Shown: in pieces, positions 55,581-64,000 of the stretch
How positions within the stretch are numbered: the stretch's first letter is position 1
Layout: every line of letters starts with the position of its first letter
Origin: Legionella sp. PATHC035
GTDB lineage: Bacteria > Pseudomonadota > Gammaproteobacteria > Legionellales > Legionellaceae
Length of the DNA stretch: 64,000 nt
NCBI RefSeq assembly: GCF_026191115.1
Contig: NZ_JAPHOT010000001.1
Location: forward strand, 2,051,501-2,115,500
Direction of reading: 5' to 3'
Program-made: the position numbers and the translations under genes
The notes under the pieces: model-generated
The model's database searches: none
The model's input: only the letters and a program-made list of their open reading frames with translations
What the model was told of the DNA's origin: nothing

Positions 55581-57167
55581 ATGGCAATGGGGGCGACCCG
55601 TACGCCATGGGTGGCTGTTATCTCTTTGGTACTCTGCTCCCTCTTCGGATTTAATGTTTGGTCCATTCCAGTAAGTGACGATTTACAAGTAAAACAAGCA
55701 GAGGAACGATTACAAACAGCAATCAAAAATCCTGAATTTATGTTACACAACTGGATAGAGTTACCCACTTCACCAGCAGCCCGAAATAAAAAAGTTCATC
55801 AGCTGAGTCTAAGAGAGGCGATTTTATTGGCCTTACGCTACAATCCCAACATCCAAAATGCTGAGTTAGACCGTATCGTACAACGCTATCAATTACGTTT
55901 AGCGCACAATCAGTTTGAACTGCAATATGCTTTAGGTGCCTCTGGAGTACTGCAAAAAAGCAGGTTCAATGGTGTGGGTACGGATACGACCCATACGCTA
56001 TTAGCCAGTCCCGAGTTCAATTTGAAAACGAAACTCGGCACAGAAGCCAATTTATCGATCAATAATAACGTCAATGAAAATAACAATTACAATCCGGTAT
56101 TGAATTTTTCTTTAACCCAGCCTTTATTGCGTGGTTTTGGGAAATCGGTAAATGAAGCAGCGCTTTTAGATGCCGAGGACAATGAGTGGTTAAACAAATT
56201 AAACTTACAACAGTCAGTTGCGGATCAAGTCACACAAGTCATTGTGGCCTATCGAATGCTGATTTTGAGTGGTAATAATTTACAGAATCAACGATTGCAG
56301 TTAAAAGAAGCTAAAAAATCTTATGAAATTAATGAAAAAAAAATCAAGGCGGGTCAATTAGAACCAACAGGCAATATTCAGCAGTCCTACCAAATCGAAT
56401 CGTTAAGTTTAATGGTAGAACAGGCTGAAAATGATTTTCAAACCGCTGCACAGGATCTTTTGCAGACTATAGGCCTTGATCCCGAAATGCATATCTCGGT
56501 TCCCAGCGATGTTGCTTTAGATAAACTCTCAGTTCCCAATTTACAGCAATCCATCGATCAGGCATTAAATCATAATACCATTTATTTAGCACAAAAAATG
56601 ACATTGCGGGCTGATGAGCGAGCCTATAAGGTGGCTAAAAATCAACAATTATGGCAATTGGATGTGTCAGGAAACGTGCAAAGTGGCGTGGTGAATGATG
56701 TCACTGGCGTTAATGGTGGATTGAATGGTATTTACAATGGAAACAACATCACCGAAGCAGCGCGTTTGACCCTAACTGTTCCTTTACATGATATCGGTCG
56801 TCGCAGCCAACTGATAAACGCTAAAGTACGTTTGGAAAAAGACCGCTTAAATTTACTGGCTACTAAACGAGCATTAATAACGAATATAACCAATACCATT
56901 AACAATATAAGAAGTTTGGCAAAACGTTATCAATTAGCACTCAAACAAGTGAAATTGGCAGAGCAGTCTTATGCCTTGGAGAAGAAAAAACAGCAAGCGG
57001 GGATATCGAGTGCATTGGATGTGAATAACACACAGAATCAGCTGATCCAAGCACAGTCTGGATTAATTAATGCAAAGATGGCCTATCTCAATCAGATATC
57101 AAATCTGCAAAGGACTTTGGGAACAACGTTGGAGCATTGGCGCATAGAATTAAGGTATGGTGGATGA
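55581..57167 (+). CDS. TolC-like outer membrane efflux protein
   Basis: 528 aa from the ATG at 55581 (MAMGATRTPWVAVISLVLCSLFGFNVWS), which gives a signal peptide. The 60 codons before it lie in a repeat element and are rejected. Two OEP repeats are visible: ILLALRYNPNIQNAELDRI and EKKIKAGQLEPTGNIQQSYQIE in the first half; LDHNTIYLAQKMT-like and KKQQAGISSALDVNNTQNQLIQ in the second. It forms the outer-membrane channel of the HlyD/ABC export system that follows, with 4-bp overlaps. Confidence 0.85.
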   Translation: MAMGATRTPWVAVISLVLCSLFGFNVWSIPVSDDLQVKQAEERLQTAIKNPEFMLHNWIELPTSPAARNKKVHQLSLREAILLALRYNPNIQNAELDRIVQRYQLRLAHNQFELQYALGASGVLQKSRFNGVGTDTTHTLLASPEFNLKTKLGTEANLSINNNVNENNNYNPVLNFSLTQPLLRGFGKSVNEAALLDAEDNEWLNKLNLQQSVADQVTQVIVAYRMLILSGNNLQNQRLQLKEAKKSYEINEKKIKAGQLEPTGNIQQSYQIESLSLMVEQAENDFQTAAQDLLQTIGLDPEMHISVPSDVALDKLSVPNLQQSIDQALNHNTIYLAQKMTLRADERAYKVAKNQQLWQLDVSGNVQSGVVNDVTGVNGGLNGIYNGNNITEAARLTLTVPLHDIGRRSQLINAKVRLEKDRLNLLATKRALITNITNTINNIRSLAKRYQLALKQVKLAEQSYALEKKKQQAGISSALDVNNTQNQLIQAQSGLINAKMAYLNQISNLQRTLGTTLEHWRIELRYGG

Positions 57168-58309
57168 ATAGGTTATACAAATCAAAATTAATCATTTTAT
57201 TATTAAGTGGGCTTCTTCTATCCGCATGTGGTCATCACGAAAAGAAAAAAACGGTTGCATTACACCGCTATAAAGTTGAAGAACAAACCCTGCATAAGAC
57301 CCTACATTTTACGGGAACGGTGCAACCGTTGCATGAAAATACCATTGCCAGTCCAATCGAAGCCGTGGTTGAAAGCATGAATTTTCATTATGGGCAATTG
57401 GTTAAAAAAGGCGATATGATTTTGACGCTTAATTCAACGGAGTTACAAAGACAATTTAACGAGACGTTAACGGAATATTTAAAAGCCAAAGACAGTTATA
57501 CCATCGCAAAGGCTAAATTTGTTGGGACTCAGGACTTATGGGATTCAGGTCTATTATCCAAAAATAATTACATGAGTGAAAAATCAAATGTAGATACTGG
57601 CCGGGTTACTTTAATGCAATCCACACGAAAGCTGACTGAAATGTTGGAAAAATTAGATGAAAACAGTCCAAAAAATTTATCTGCTTTAAGTTTGGCTGAT
57701 TTCGATAAGATAAAAACCATTTTGGCTGCGAATCACAATCTGATTCGTTTAAAAGCGTCTGGTGATGGAATACTCCTGTACCCACCGAAAGCCGGTGAGG
57801 ATAAAAGTGCACGCGTTACTGTTGGCTCTACCGTAAAGTCAGGTCAAGTTATTGGTTTGATTGGTGATTTATCGGGAATCCGTATTGAAATTGATGTCCC
57901 TGAAATTGATATCACTCAAATTCAAACAGGCATGGATGCAATAGTAACTGGGGTTGCATTTGGTAAATATCAATTAAAAGGGCAACTGGTCGTAGTGAAT
58001 GCGCAGGCATCCACGAACAATGGCTTACCTTTTTTTACTGCAGTAGTTGAGGTGAGAAACCTGACTGCTGAGCAGCAACGTTGGATCAAAGTGGGTATGA
58101 GCGCATCCATAGAAATTAGTGTTGATAATGGGAAACAACTTCTAGTACCGATTGCTGCAATAAAGCGGGAGAAAGGCCAAAGTGTAGTTCACGTGCAAAC
58201 TAAGCCCAATGTTACAGAAAAGCGCGTGATTACGACCGGTGCCGCACAGGCGGATTTAGTGGTTGTTGAAAGCGGTTTAAAGGCCGGCGAAGTGGTGGTT
58301 TATGAGTGA
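57164..58309 (+). CDS. Periplasmic adaptor lipoprotein (HlyD/MacA family)
   Basis: 381 aa from the ATG at 57164. Lipobox LLLSAC at ~20-25 after MNRLYKSKLIILLLSGLL. A biotinyl-lipoyl-like segment (NTIASPIEAVVESMNFHYGQLVKKGDMILTLNS), a helical hairpin ~95-160 and a beta-barrel follow. It bridges the inner-membrane MacB-like transporter to the TolC-like channel. Start overlaps the previous stop as ATGA, and its end overlaps the ATPase gene by 8 bp. Confidence 0.88.
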   Translation: MNRLYKSKLIILLLSGLLLSACGHHEKKKTVALHRYKVEEQTLHKTLHFTGTVQPLHENTIASPIEAVVESMNFHYGQLVKKGDMILTLNSTELQRQFNETLTEYLKAKDSYTIAKAKFVGTQDLWDSGLLSKNNYMSEKSNVDTGRVTLMQSTRKLTEMLEKLDENSPKNLSALSLADFDKIKTILAANHNLIRLKASGDGILLYPPKAGEDKSARVTVGSTVKSGQVIGLIGDLSGIRIEIDVPEIDITQIQTGMDAIVTGVAFGKYQLKGQLVVVNAQASTNNGLPFFTAVVEVRNLTAEQQRWIKVGMSASIEISVDNGKQLLVPIAAIKREKGQSVVHVQTKPNVTEKRVITTGAAQADLVVVESGLKAGEVVVYE

Positions 58310-59081
58310 TGTCGTTATAAATTGCGAAGAGGGGCGCGTTCTGAAACACGTGAGTTCAGCATTAAAATCGCCAGAGGCCAGCACGCTTAAAAAAAATCAA
58401 CAACCATTAATGAAGCTGTCTAATATTGTTAAAACCTATCATCTTGAAGGAATCAGCACCACGATTTTAAAAGAAGTATCGCTTACCGTAAATGAAGGAG
58501 ATTTATTGGCGATTGTAGGTGCTTCCGGTTCTGGTAAATCGACGTTAATGAATATTATGGGACTTCTCGATAAGGCAGATGCGGGAACCTATTTATTAAA
58601 AAATCGTAATGTCGCTGCTTTATCCGATGATGAGTTAGCCGAGTTACGAAATCAAAACATTGGTTTTGTATTCCAACAATTCAATTTATTACCAAGATTT
58701 AGTGCCATGCAAAATGTGGCATTGCCGTTAATTTATCGAGGTGTGGGTGCTGCTGAAATTAAGGAAAGAGTGCTTGTGGCTCTTGAGCGGGTAGGTATGC
58801 AGCAGTATGCACAGCACCGGCCTACGCAATTATCCGGTGGACAACAGCAACGCGTCGCTATTGCGCGTGCTTTGGTAAGCGAGCCACAAGTGATTTTGGC
58901 AGATGAACCTACAGGGGCTCTTGATTCACGTACGGGTAATGAAGTAATGAATTTATTTTTAAGTTTGCATGCCCAGGGGCGTAGTATCATTATGATCACC
59001 CATGATGAGCAGATTGCCGCATTATGTCAGCGAAAAATCACACTGGTGGATGGTTTCGTGATCACGGAGACTGCATCATGA
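58302..59081 (+). CDS. ABC transporter ATP-binding protein (MacB/LolD type)
   Basis: 259 aa. Walker A GASGSGKSTLMNIMG, Q-loop FVFQQFNLLPRFSAMQNVALPL, signature LSGGQQQRVAIARAL, Walker B VILADEPTGALDS, H-loop MITHDEQ. The first ~35 residues are a polar extension before the ATPase core. Unlike E. coli MacB, ATPase and permease are separate genes here. Its stop overlaps the permease start (ATGA). Confidence 0.93.
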   Translation: MSDVVINCEEGRVLKHVSSALKSPEASTLKKNQQPLMKLSNIVKTYHLEGISTTILKEVSLTVNEGDLLAIVGASGSGKSTLMNIMGLLDKADAGTYLLKNRNVAALSDDELAELRNQNIGFVFQQFNLLPRFSAMQNVALPLIYRGVGAAEIKERVLVALERVGMQQYAQHRPTQLSGGQQQRVAIARALVSEPQVILADEPTGALDSRTGNEVMNLFLSLHAQGRSIIMITHDEQIAALCQRKITLVDGFVITETAS

Positions 59082-60268
59082 ATTTTGCCGGACATTGTCA
59101 GCAAGCTTTAGTGAATTTGACCGCCGCTAAGTTACGCTCTTTTTTAGCAGTTTTAGGCATTTTAGTGGGTACTGCTGCGGTGGTTGCTTTAATTAGCTGT
59201 GGCCAACTTGCTACCGAAAAAGCGTTAGCGCAATTCAAGGCATTAGGTACCGATTTATTGGCAGTAGCTGTTTATCCTAAAACGACTGAAAAATCGGGAA
59301 GCATGGAATCCATCTCCGTAGCTCAATGGGAACAATTGCCAGAGCGAATTCCTTATATTGTCGAGATGGCCCCCTATAGTACGGCATATCAACCCCTGAG
59401 TTTTCAGGGCAAACAAATGCAAGGAGCTGTTATTGGCGCGAATGAACATTTGGCAAAAATCGTGCACATCAAATTAGCTGCCGGTCATTTTGTTTCTTTT
59501 GTTGAGTCCTATGAACATTACTGTGTTATTGGTGCAGGTTTAGCACGACAAATCCAGGAAATCAGTTTTGATGATCCCATTGGCAAACAATTACGCATCG
59601 GACAATCTTTGTACACAATTATCGGCGTGGCTGAGCCTTGGAAGGAAAATGGATTTTTTAATGAAGACATCAATCAGGCTGCTATTATTCCATTGGCTGG
59701 AATTAGTCTGGTGAGTAAAGATGCGAGAGTGAATAATGTGGTTCTGGAGTTGAAACCGGACAGCCCTATTGATGAGGTGATTGAAGAAATAAAACAAATT
59801 ATTGGTTCCATTGCACCGAAACTAAGTGTTTTTTCACGCAGTGCCAAACAAATTATTGCCAGTATGGAAAACCAAGGACATATTTTTACTTTATTGCTTG
59901 CTGTAATTGGTGGAATTTCTCTTTTAGTAGGAGGAATTGGGGTAATGAATGTCATGTTGGTTTCAGTCAGTGAGCGAAAAAAAGAAATTGGTATTCGTAA
60001 GGCAGTTGGTGCTAAAAATAGCGAGATTCAGGCTTTATTTCTGGTGGAATCAGTGATGCTTTCTTTGCTGGGAGGGATTCTTGGTGTGATTTTGGGTTTA
60101 GTTTTTACACGTATTTTGGCCTATTTTAGTGATTGGAATTTTTCAATCTATCTTCTTCCCCCCCTAGCGGGTTTTTTGGTCTCGGCAGCCACTGGTATTT
60201 TCTTTGGCTTTTATCCCGCACGACGTGCTGCAAAATTGGAGCCCGTAGTTTCTTTACGGAGTGAGTAA
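59078..60268 (+). CDS. MacB-type ABC transporter permease
   Basis: 396 aa from the ATG at 59078 (MNFAGHCQQALVNLTAAKLRSFLAVLGILVGTAAVVAL). A TM1, a large periplasmic MacB_PCD domain (~40-250), then TM2-4 in the FtsX-like C-terminal domain, with VMNVMLVSVSERKKEIGIRKAVGA as the FtsX/MacB signature. It is a type VII mechanotransmission-type exporter. The four-gene operon could export peptides, toxins or antibiotics; substrate unknown. Confidence 0.9.
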   Translation: MNFAGHCQQALVNLTAAKLRSFLAVLGILVGTAAVVALISCGQLATEKALAQFKALGTDLLAVAVYPKTTEKSGSMESISVAQWEQLPERIPYIVEMAPYSTAYQPLSFQGKQMQGAVIGANEHLAKIVHIKLAAGHFVSFVESYEHYCVIGAGLARQIQEISFDDPIGKQLRIGQSLYTIIGVAEPWKENGFFNEDINQAAIIPLAGISLVSKDARVNNVVLELKPDSPIDEVIEEIKQIIGSIAPKLSVFSRSAKQIIASMENQGHIFTLLLAVIGGISLLVGGIGVMNVMLVSVSERKKEIGIRKAVGAKNSEIQALFLVESVMLSLLGGILGVILGLVFTRILAYFSDWNFSIYLLPPLAGFLVSAATGIFFGFYPARRAAKLEPVVSLRSE

Positions 60269-60353
60269 CCTGAATAGCTAATGAAGTTCAATCACCTTTC
60301 TATTGCATGGAATTTATAACTACCTTATGATGAAAAATTCATTTTATGGTTAA

Positions 60354-60677
60354 ATGGACTTGCATATGTTAAACAAATCGATGGTTGTGATGGTCTTAAC
60401 ATCCAGCTTCTTTTCTTTTTCATTTGCTCATTCTGCGCCGCCACAAACAACATCTGCAAGTAATGTCCAAGTTCCTTCAAGTGATTTAACTGGAGTCATT
60501 CACGAGACTTTTAATAGTATTTTGCAACGCATGAGTGGTGAAAAAAAAGCGATTAATGAACCTCTGCAAGAACGGTTAAAACAGCGTTATGACTTGATTG
60601 ATAACCCATCTAAAACGGTGAAGGGGCTGCGTCTATTTGAGAGGAAAGAGTCTCCTTACATGATGGCCGTTTGTTAA
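60354..60677 (+). CDS. Small secreted protein of unknown function, possibly a gene remnant
   Basis: 107 aa; signal peptide (MVVMVLTSSFFSFSFAHSA), then a Gln/Ser linker and a charged helical part (INEPLQERLKQRYDLIDN). It ends with PYMMAVC and is directly followed by a separate reading frame resembling a cytochrome c peroxidase tail. It may be an intact small protein or the decayed N-terminus of such a gene. An internal ATG at 60366 is an alternative start. Confidence 0.45.
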   Translation: MDLHMLNKSMVVMVLTSSFFSFSFAHSAPPQTTSASNVQVPSSDLTGVIHETFNSILQRMSGEKKAINEPLQERLKQRYDLIDNPSKTVKGLRLFERKESPYMMAVC

Positions 60678-60679
60678 CT

Positions 60680-60775
60680 ATGGCCGATACGGTTGAGTTT
60701 TTTAACTTAATCGTGCAGTTACAGTTAACCCAAGATGAAAAAGCCGATTTAACGGCATTTATGGAAGCATTGTAA
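60680..60775 (+). pseudogene. Probable remnant of a di-haem cytochrome c peroxidase / MauG-type C-terminus
   Basis: Thirty-one codons: after MADTVEFFN the frame ends LTQDEKADLTAFMEAL. That ending is what one sees at the C-terminus of di-haem cytochrome c peroxidases (VVEFFN...LTxxEKADLVAFLxAL), while the haem motifs are missing. Different frame from the preceding small gene. Read as a leftover fragment; an independent micropeptide is the alternative. Confidence 0.4.
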
Positions 60776-60980
60776 TACTCACGGTATAATCGCTTGTCTT
60801 TGCGAGCCAGAGTGCTATAAGGCCTGAGTGAAGCGTACTGGAGTCTTGGTGGGTGATAGAAGGTCCCATGCGCTTCACTAGGCTGTAAATAAGGGAACAG
60901 GCTACGGTTTTAAGAGAAATGGTCTATCTTAAATATTAAGATGGCAGTCAGATAATCAAAAAGAATCAGGGGGAAGGGCT

Positions 60981-61949
60981 ATGAAAAAGTGGGGACTTGC
61001 GATTATCGCCTGTGTTCTAGTACATCATGTTGCCTTTGCACAACAGAATTGGAACGATTGGGTTGCTGGTGTCAGAGCTGAAGCATTGCAACAAGGGGTT
61101 TCGCCAGCGACGTTTGATCAAGCTTTTGCCGGAATCCACGAGCCAAGCCATCAAATTAAAGGACTTTTGCGTTCGCAGCCAGAACATCGACTTACTTTTA
61201 TTAAGTATCGCAATACTCGCGTTGATGCGTATCGAATTGCGATAGGACGTAAGGAATATAAGAGAAACCAGTCTGTATTGGAGGCAGTTGCGAAGCAATA
61301 TGGGGTAAATCCATGCTTTATCGTGTCTTTTTGGGGAATGGAAACCAGCTATGGTACTTATATGGGGAATTTTCCTGTAGTGAAAGCCTTGGCGACCCTT
61401 GCCTATGACTCCAACAGAAAAGATTTTTTCCGTAAAGAGTTATTTATTGCCTTACGTATTTTGAATGAGGGCCATGTCAGCTTGGCTGATTTCAAAGGGG
61501 AATGGGCTGGAGCCTCAGGACAGCCGCAATTTTTACCCTCGAGTTGGGTTAAATACGCTGTTGATTATGATGGAGACGGTCGAAAAGATATTTGGAGGAG
61601 CAAACCCGATGTATTTGCGTCCATTGCAAATTACATGAAACAAAATGGATGGCAAACGGGGGAGCCATGGGCAGTCCAAGTCAAGTTGCCGCGTAAATTT
61701 GATATGGCCCTAGAAGGTAAAACCATTGTCAAACCAGTGAGCGAATGGAATGCGATGGGGGTGCGTACAGAAGATGGCAAACCCTTGCCCTATCAAAATT
61801 TGCAAGGCAGTATCGTTCAGCCATTGGGTGGCCCAACCTTCTTAACCTTCCCCAATTATAAGATGATTTTGCACTATAATAATTCTATCTATTATGCAGG
61901 GGCAGTGGGTTATTTAGCCGATAAAATTTGCCAAGGGCAACAAAGGTAA
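60981..61949 (+). CDS. mltB: Membrane-bound lytic murein transglycosylase B
   Basis: 322 aa. Signal peptide (KKWGLAIIACVLVHHVAFA), catalytic E121 in FWGMETSYGTYMGNF, the lysozyme-like substrate segment AGASGQPQFLPSSW, and VDYDGDGRKDIW, an EF-hand-like calcium loop known in Slt35. It cleaves peptidoglycan glycan strands with 1,6-anhydro bond formation. No lipobox is obvious, so it is probably soluble periplasmic. The MsrBA gene follows after 5 bp. Confidence 0.92.
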   Translation: MKKWGLAIIACVLVHHVAFAQQNWNDWVAGVRAEALQQGVSPATFDQAFAGIHEPSHQIKGLLRSQPEHRLTFIKYRNTRVDAYRIAIGRKEYKRNQSVLEAVAKQYGVNPCFIVSFWGMETSYGTYMGNFPVVKALATLAYDSNRKDFFRKELFIALRILNEGHVSLADFKGEWAGASGQPQFLPSSWVKYAVDYDGDGRKDIWRSKPDVFASIANYMKQNGWQTGEPWAVQVKLPRKFDMALEGKTIVKPVSEWNAMGVRTEDGKPLPYQNLQGSIVQPLGGPTFLTFPNYKMILHYNNSIYYAGAVGYLADKICQGQQR

Positions 61950-61954
61950 AGTCT

Positions 61955-62824
61955 ATGGACACTTATTTAGATAAAACAGCCAGCTTAACTCCTTTAGCAA
62001 AAAGGGTAATTTGTGAAAAAGCCACAGAATATCCGCATACGGGTTCTTACAATTTTGTAATGACTAGCGGTACCTATTTGTGCAGACGCTGTGGTTTGGC
62101 CTTATTTCGTGGTTCAAGCCAATTCAGCTCTGGGTGTGGTTGGCCAAGTTTTGACGACAATATTGTCCATGCGGTACAACAGATTCCTGATCGCGATGGC
62201 AGACGTATGGAAATACTCTGCTCACGCTGTGATGCGCATTTAGGACATGTCTTTACTGGTGAATATTTTACCCAGAAGAATTTGCGTCATTGTGTTAATT
62301 CCGCTTCCATTGATTTTGTGGCAGACAGCAAGGTATTGGATACTGAAGAAGCCATCATGGCTGGTGGGTGTTTTTGGGGGGTTGATCATTTTTTAAAGCA
62401 AATACCCGGGGTTCTTCGTGTTGAGGTGGGCTATACCGGTGGGGTTACTTCAGAACCGAGCTATGAGCAAGTTTGCCAAGGCAATACAGGACATTATGAA
62501 GCGGTACGGGTTATCTACGATAAAGAGAAAACCGACTACCACCAGGTTTTAAAACGTTTTTTTGAAATACATGATCCGACGCAAAAAACAGGGCAAGGTC
62601 CTGATATAGGTCAGCAATATCAAAGCGCTGTATTCTATTACACTCAAGAACAATTGGAAGAAGCGGAAACTTTAATGCAAATGCTGCAAAAAAGAGGTTA
62701 TCAGGTGGCTACTCGCCTTTTTCCAGTACAAACATTTTGGCCGGCAGAAGAATACCATCAGGATTATTATGCCAAACATCATAAAGCACCTTATTGTCAT
62801 CAACCAGTAAATCGTTTTGGTTAA
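61955..62824 (+). CDS. Bifunctional methionine sulfoxide reductase, MsrB-MsrA fusion
   Basis: 289 aa from the ATG at 61955. MsrB domain first: zinc cysteines C43/C46 (CRRC) and C89/C92 (CSRC), catalytic C113 in RHCVNSASIDF. MsrA follows: catalytic C139 in AGGCFWGVDHFL, then GYTGGVTSEPSYEQVCQGNTGH and the QYQSAVF motif. It repairs both R- and S-methionine sulfoxide. MsrB-first order is less common than MsrA-first fusions. No signal peptide is seen, so a cytoplasmic location is likely. Confidence 0.93.
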   Translation: MDTYLDKTASLTPLAKRVICEKATEYPHTGSYNFVMTSGTYLCRRCGLALFRGSSQFSSGCGWPSFDDNIVHAVQQIPDRDGRRMEILCSRCDAHLGHVFTGEYFTQKNLRHCVNSASIDFVADSKVLDTEEAIMAGGCFWGVDHFLKQIPGVLRVEVGYTGGVTSEPSYEQVCQGNTGHYEAVRVIYDKEKTDYHQVLKRFFEIHDPTQKTGQGPDIGQQYQSAVFYYTQEQLEEAETLMQMLQKRGYQVATRLFPVQTFWPAEEYHQDYYAKHHKAPYCHQPVNRFG

Positions 62825-62850
62825 GATTTGGGGTTGTGGAGGGGTAGGAC

Positions 62851-63336
62851 ATGGAATTTACTTTTCGAATTGCGAAGAAGAAAGATCAAGAAGAAATCCT
62901 GGTTTTAGTAAAAAAATTGGCTGAACATGAGCGAAAGCAACCCGAAGAAGTTCAGTTGACTTTAGAGAAAATTGCGTCGCATGGTTTTGGACGAAATAGG
63001 TATTTTTATGTCTTATTGGCTGAATATAAGAAAAAACCTGCGGGCTATGCTTTATATTTTTTCACCTACTCGGCCTCGGCAGGCGCACCGATACTTTATA
63101 TCGATGATCTGTTTGTCGATGAACTTTATCGGAGCTATGGCTTGGGTACATTGTTGTTGTCGCATCTTGCTCAATTGGCAATTGAGAAAGAATGTTGCCG
63201 GTTGGAAGGACATACCGTTACTTGGAATAAAAAAGGCATTGAATTCTTTGAGTTCATAGGAGCAAAACCACGGACGGATTTACTGCAGTTTCGTTTATCA
63301 GGAGAACCTTTAAAAAAATTGGCAGCACAAACATAG
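62851..63336 (+). CDS. GNAT-family N-acetyltransferase (diamine acetyltransferase-like)
   Basis: 161 aa. Acetyl-CoA-binding motif LYIDDLFVDELYRSYGLGTLLLSHLAQLA with the R/Q-x-x-G-x-G/A-like turn (RSYGLG), and WNKKGIEFFEFIGAKP near the C-terminus, as in spermidine/spermine acetyltransferases. GGGGTAGG site before the ATG. Substrate probably a small amine but not proven. Convergent with the MFS gene. Confidence 0.82.
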   Translation: MEFTFRIAKKKDQEEILVLVKKLAEHERKQPEEVQLTLEKIASHGFGRNRYFYVLLAEYKKKPAGYALYFFTYSASAGAPILYIDDLFVDELYRSYGLGTLLLSHLAQLAIEKECCRLEGHTVTWNKKGIEFFEFIGAKPRTDLLQFRLSGEPLKKLAAQT

Positions 63337-63342
63337 GGTGGT

Positions 63343-64000
63343 TTATTTTTTTAGTTTGACCATCACAATCCCTAAAATAGGAAATGCCAACAATTGGATT
63401 GCAATGGAGAAGATAACCAGTGCAGAAATGGAACTATCGTAGAGTACGCCCATGATGACGCTGCCGAAAAACCAAAACACACCAAAGCCAGTATTGAATA
63501 CTCCATAAGCAGAACCCCGTTTTTCCTTAGGCACTATGCCCGCAACTATCGCACGCATCAGCGATTCATGCGCACATACGCCAATACTCCATAAAATAAC
63601 CCCTGATAAGGCCAGACTGGAATTGCCAAAAAATACTAAAGGCGCAAAAAAACAAGATAAAAACGAAATAATCACCAGAATAATAAAACCATAACGATCA
63701 TAAAGTGAGCCCAGCAATGGGGCGCTTACTATATTAAAGCCTTTTGCTATAGCATAAGAAATTGGAATCCACAGCGGAGATAAAATCCCGGTTTTCTGAA
63801 AGTGAAAAGCGATTAAAGGAAAATCGGCATAGCCTGCCGCAATAAGCGCGGCTCCTGATAAGTACAACCAAAAAACGGTGTTCCTATTCATGCCCGTCAC
63901 TGCAAGTGTATCGTGATGTACCTCCAAATCTTGAGGACGTGGATAGAGCCATCGTGCGAGCCATAAAGTACCTAAGGCACATAATGCGGGAATTAAAAGT
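63343..64000 (-). CDS. MFS transporter, N-terminal part cut by window edge
   Basis: The frame is open to the right edge (base 63999), so the protein begins outside; ~219 C-terminal residues are seen, with six hydrophobic segments. The conserved LLGSLYDRYGF (MFS inter-helix loop motif) and VPKEKRGSAYGVFNTGFGVFWFFGSVIMG are MFS-typical. The internal TTG at 63927 is not the real start. Substrate unknown. Confidence 0.8.
   Translation of the reverse strand, partial: LLIPALCALGTLWLARWLYPRPQDLEVHHDTLAVTGMNRNTVFWLYLSGAALIAAGYADFPLIAFHFQKTGILSPLWIPISYAIAKGFNIVSAPLLGSLYDRYGFIILVIISFLSCFFAPLVFFGNSSLALSGVILWSIGVCAHESLMRAIVAGIVPKEKRGSAYGVFNTGFGVFWFFGSVIMGVLYDSSISALVIFSIAIQLLAFPILGIVMVKLKK

Noticed and set aside
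55187..55768. 193-codon minus-strand frame
   Set aside because: Antisense to apaH, a repeat element and the TolC-like gene; it is made open by the palindromic repeat.
1..64000. CRISPR array, prophage, insertion sequence or integrase-bounded island
   Set aside because: No regular direct-repeat spacing, no transposase or integrase-like protein, and no tRNA attachment site found in the window.

Overview
The window looks like chromosome of a Legionella species. It has about 40% G+C, tandem Legionella-type major outer membrane protein genes, an LbtU-like porin, a ProA-like M4 metalloprotease, a PagP/Rcp homologue, MotY, and genes that look like Dot/Icm effectors scattered among housekeeping genes. 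I see no rRNA, tRNA, CRISPR array, insertion sequence or prophage. Genus is inferred from gene content; species cannot be told from here.

Layout. 1-9 kb: end of a secreted FN3/DUF1566 protein, an M4 protease, a TSUP permease, a darP-rlmKL operon, a degenerate two-helix channel-like protein, an Mpo1-like protein and pagP. 9-19 kb: APC and Pit transporters, coq7, a CE-clan protease-like candidate effector, a hybrid histidine kinase and two PLP aminotransferases. 19-24 kb: sodB, grxD, a peroxiredoxin, rnt, pyrC and motY, an oxidative-stress and nucleotide cluster. 24-31.5 kb: envelope block of three MOMP paralogues, an LbtU-like porin and an nfeD-slipin pair. 31.5-40 kb: an AT-rich accessory stretch with a JmjC/cupin protein coupled to a methyltransferase, dcd, ihfB, a membrane-anchored DOT1-like methyltransferase, an unknown bicistronic pair behind a PmrA-box-like promoter, cysK, a lipoprotein and a YaiO-like barrel. 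40-48.8 kb: fumC, rsmE, trxA, rho, ubiD-fre, hspQ and a nicotinamidase-like hydrolase. 49-55 kb: a coiled-coil candidate effector, an unlinked tatC, panD, and rsmA-TraI_2 protein-apaH. 55-60 kb: a four-gene TolC/HlyD/MacAB-type export operon. 60-64 kb: a decayed cytochrome fragment, mltB, an MsrB-MsrA fusion, a GNAT and an MFS transporter cut by the window edge.

The most interesting signals are: (1) a Ulp1/YopJ-like (clan CE) His-Asp-Gln-Cys signature in a large membrane-associated protein; (2) tandem PmrA-box-like repeats 10-11 bp upstream of a -10 element in front of that gene and an unknown gene pair, with a weaker copy before a coiled-coil protein; (3) a DOT1-like methyltransferase; (4) a JmjC-like/methyltransferase pair; and (5) a 439-bp identical block in otherwise diverged tandem MOMP genes, pointing to gene conversion. 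At least three families of short palindromic repeats occupy intergenic regions, and one has probably extended the upstream reading frame of the TolC-like gene. All functional statements come from motif reading alone; no database search was run.
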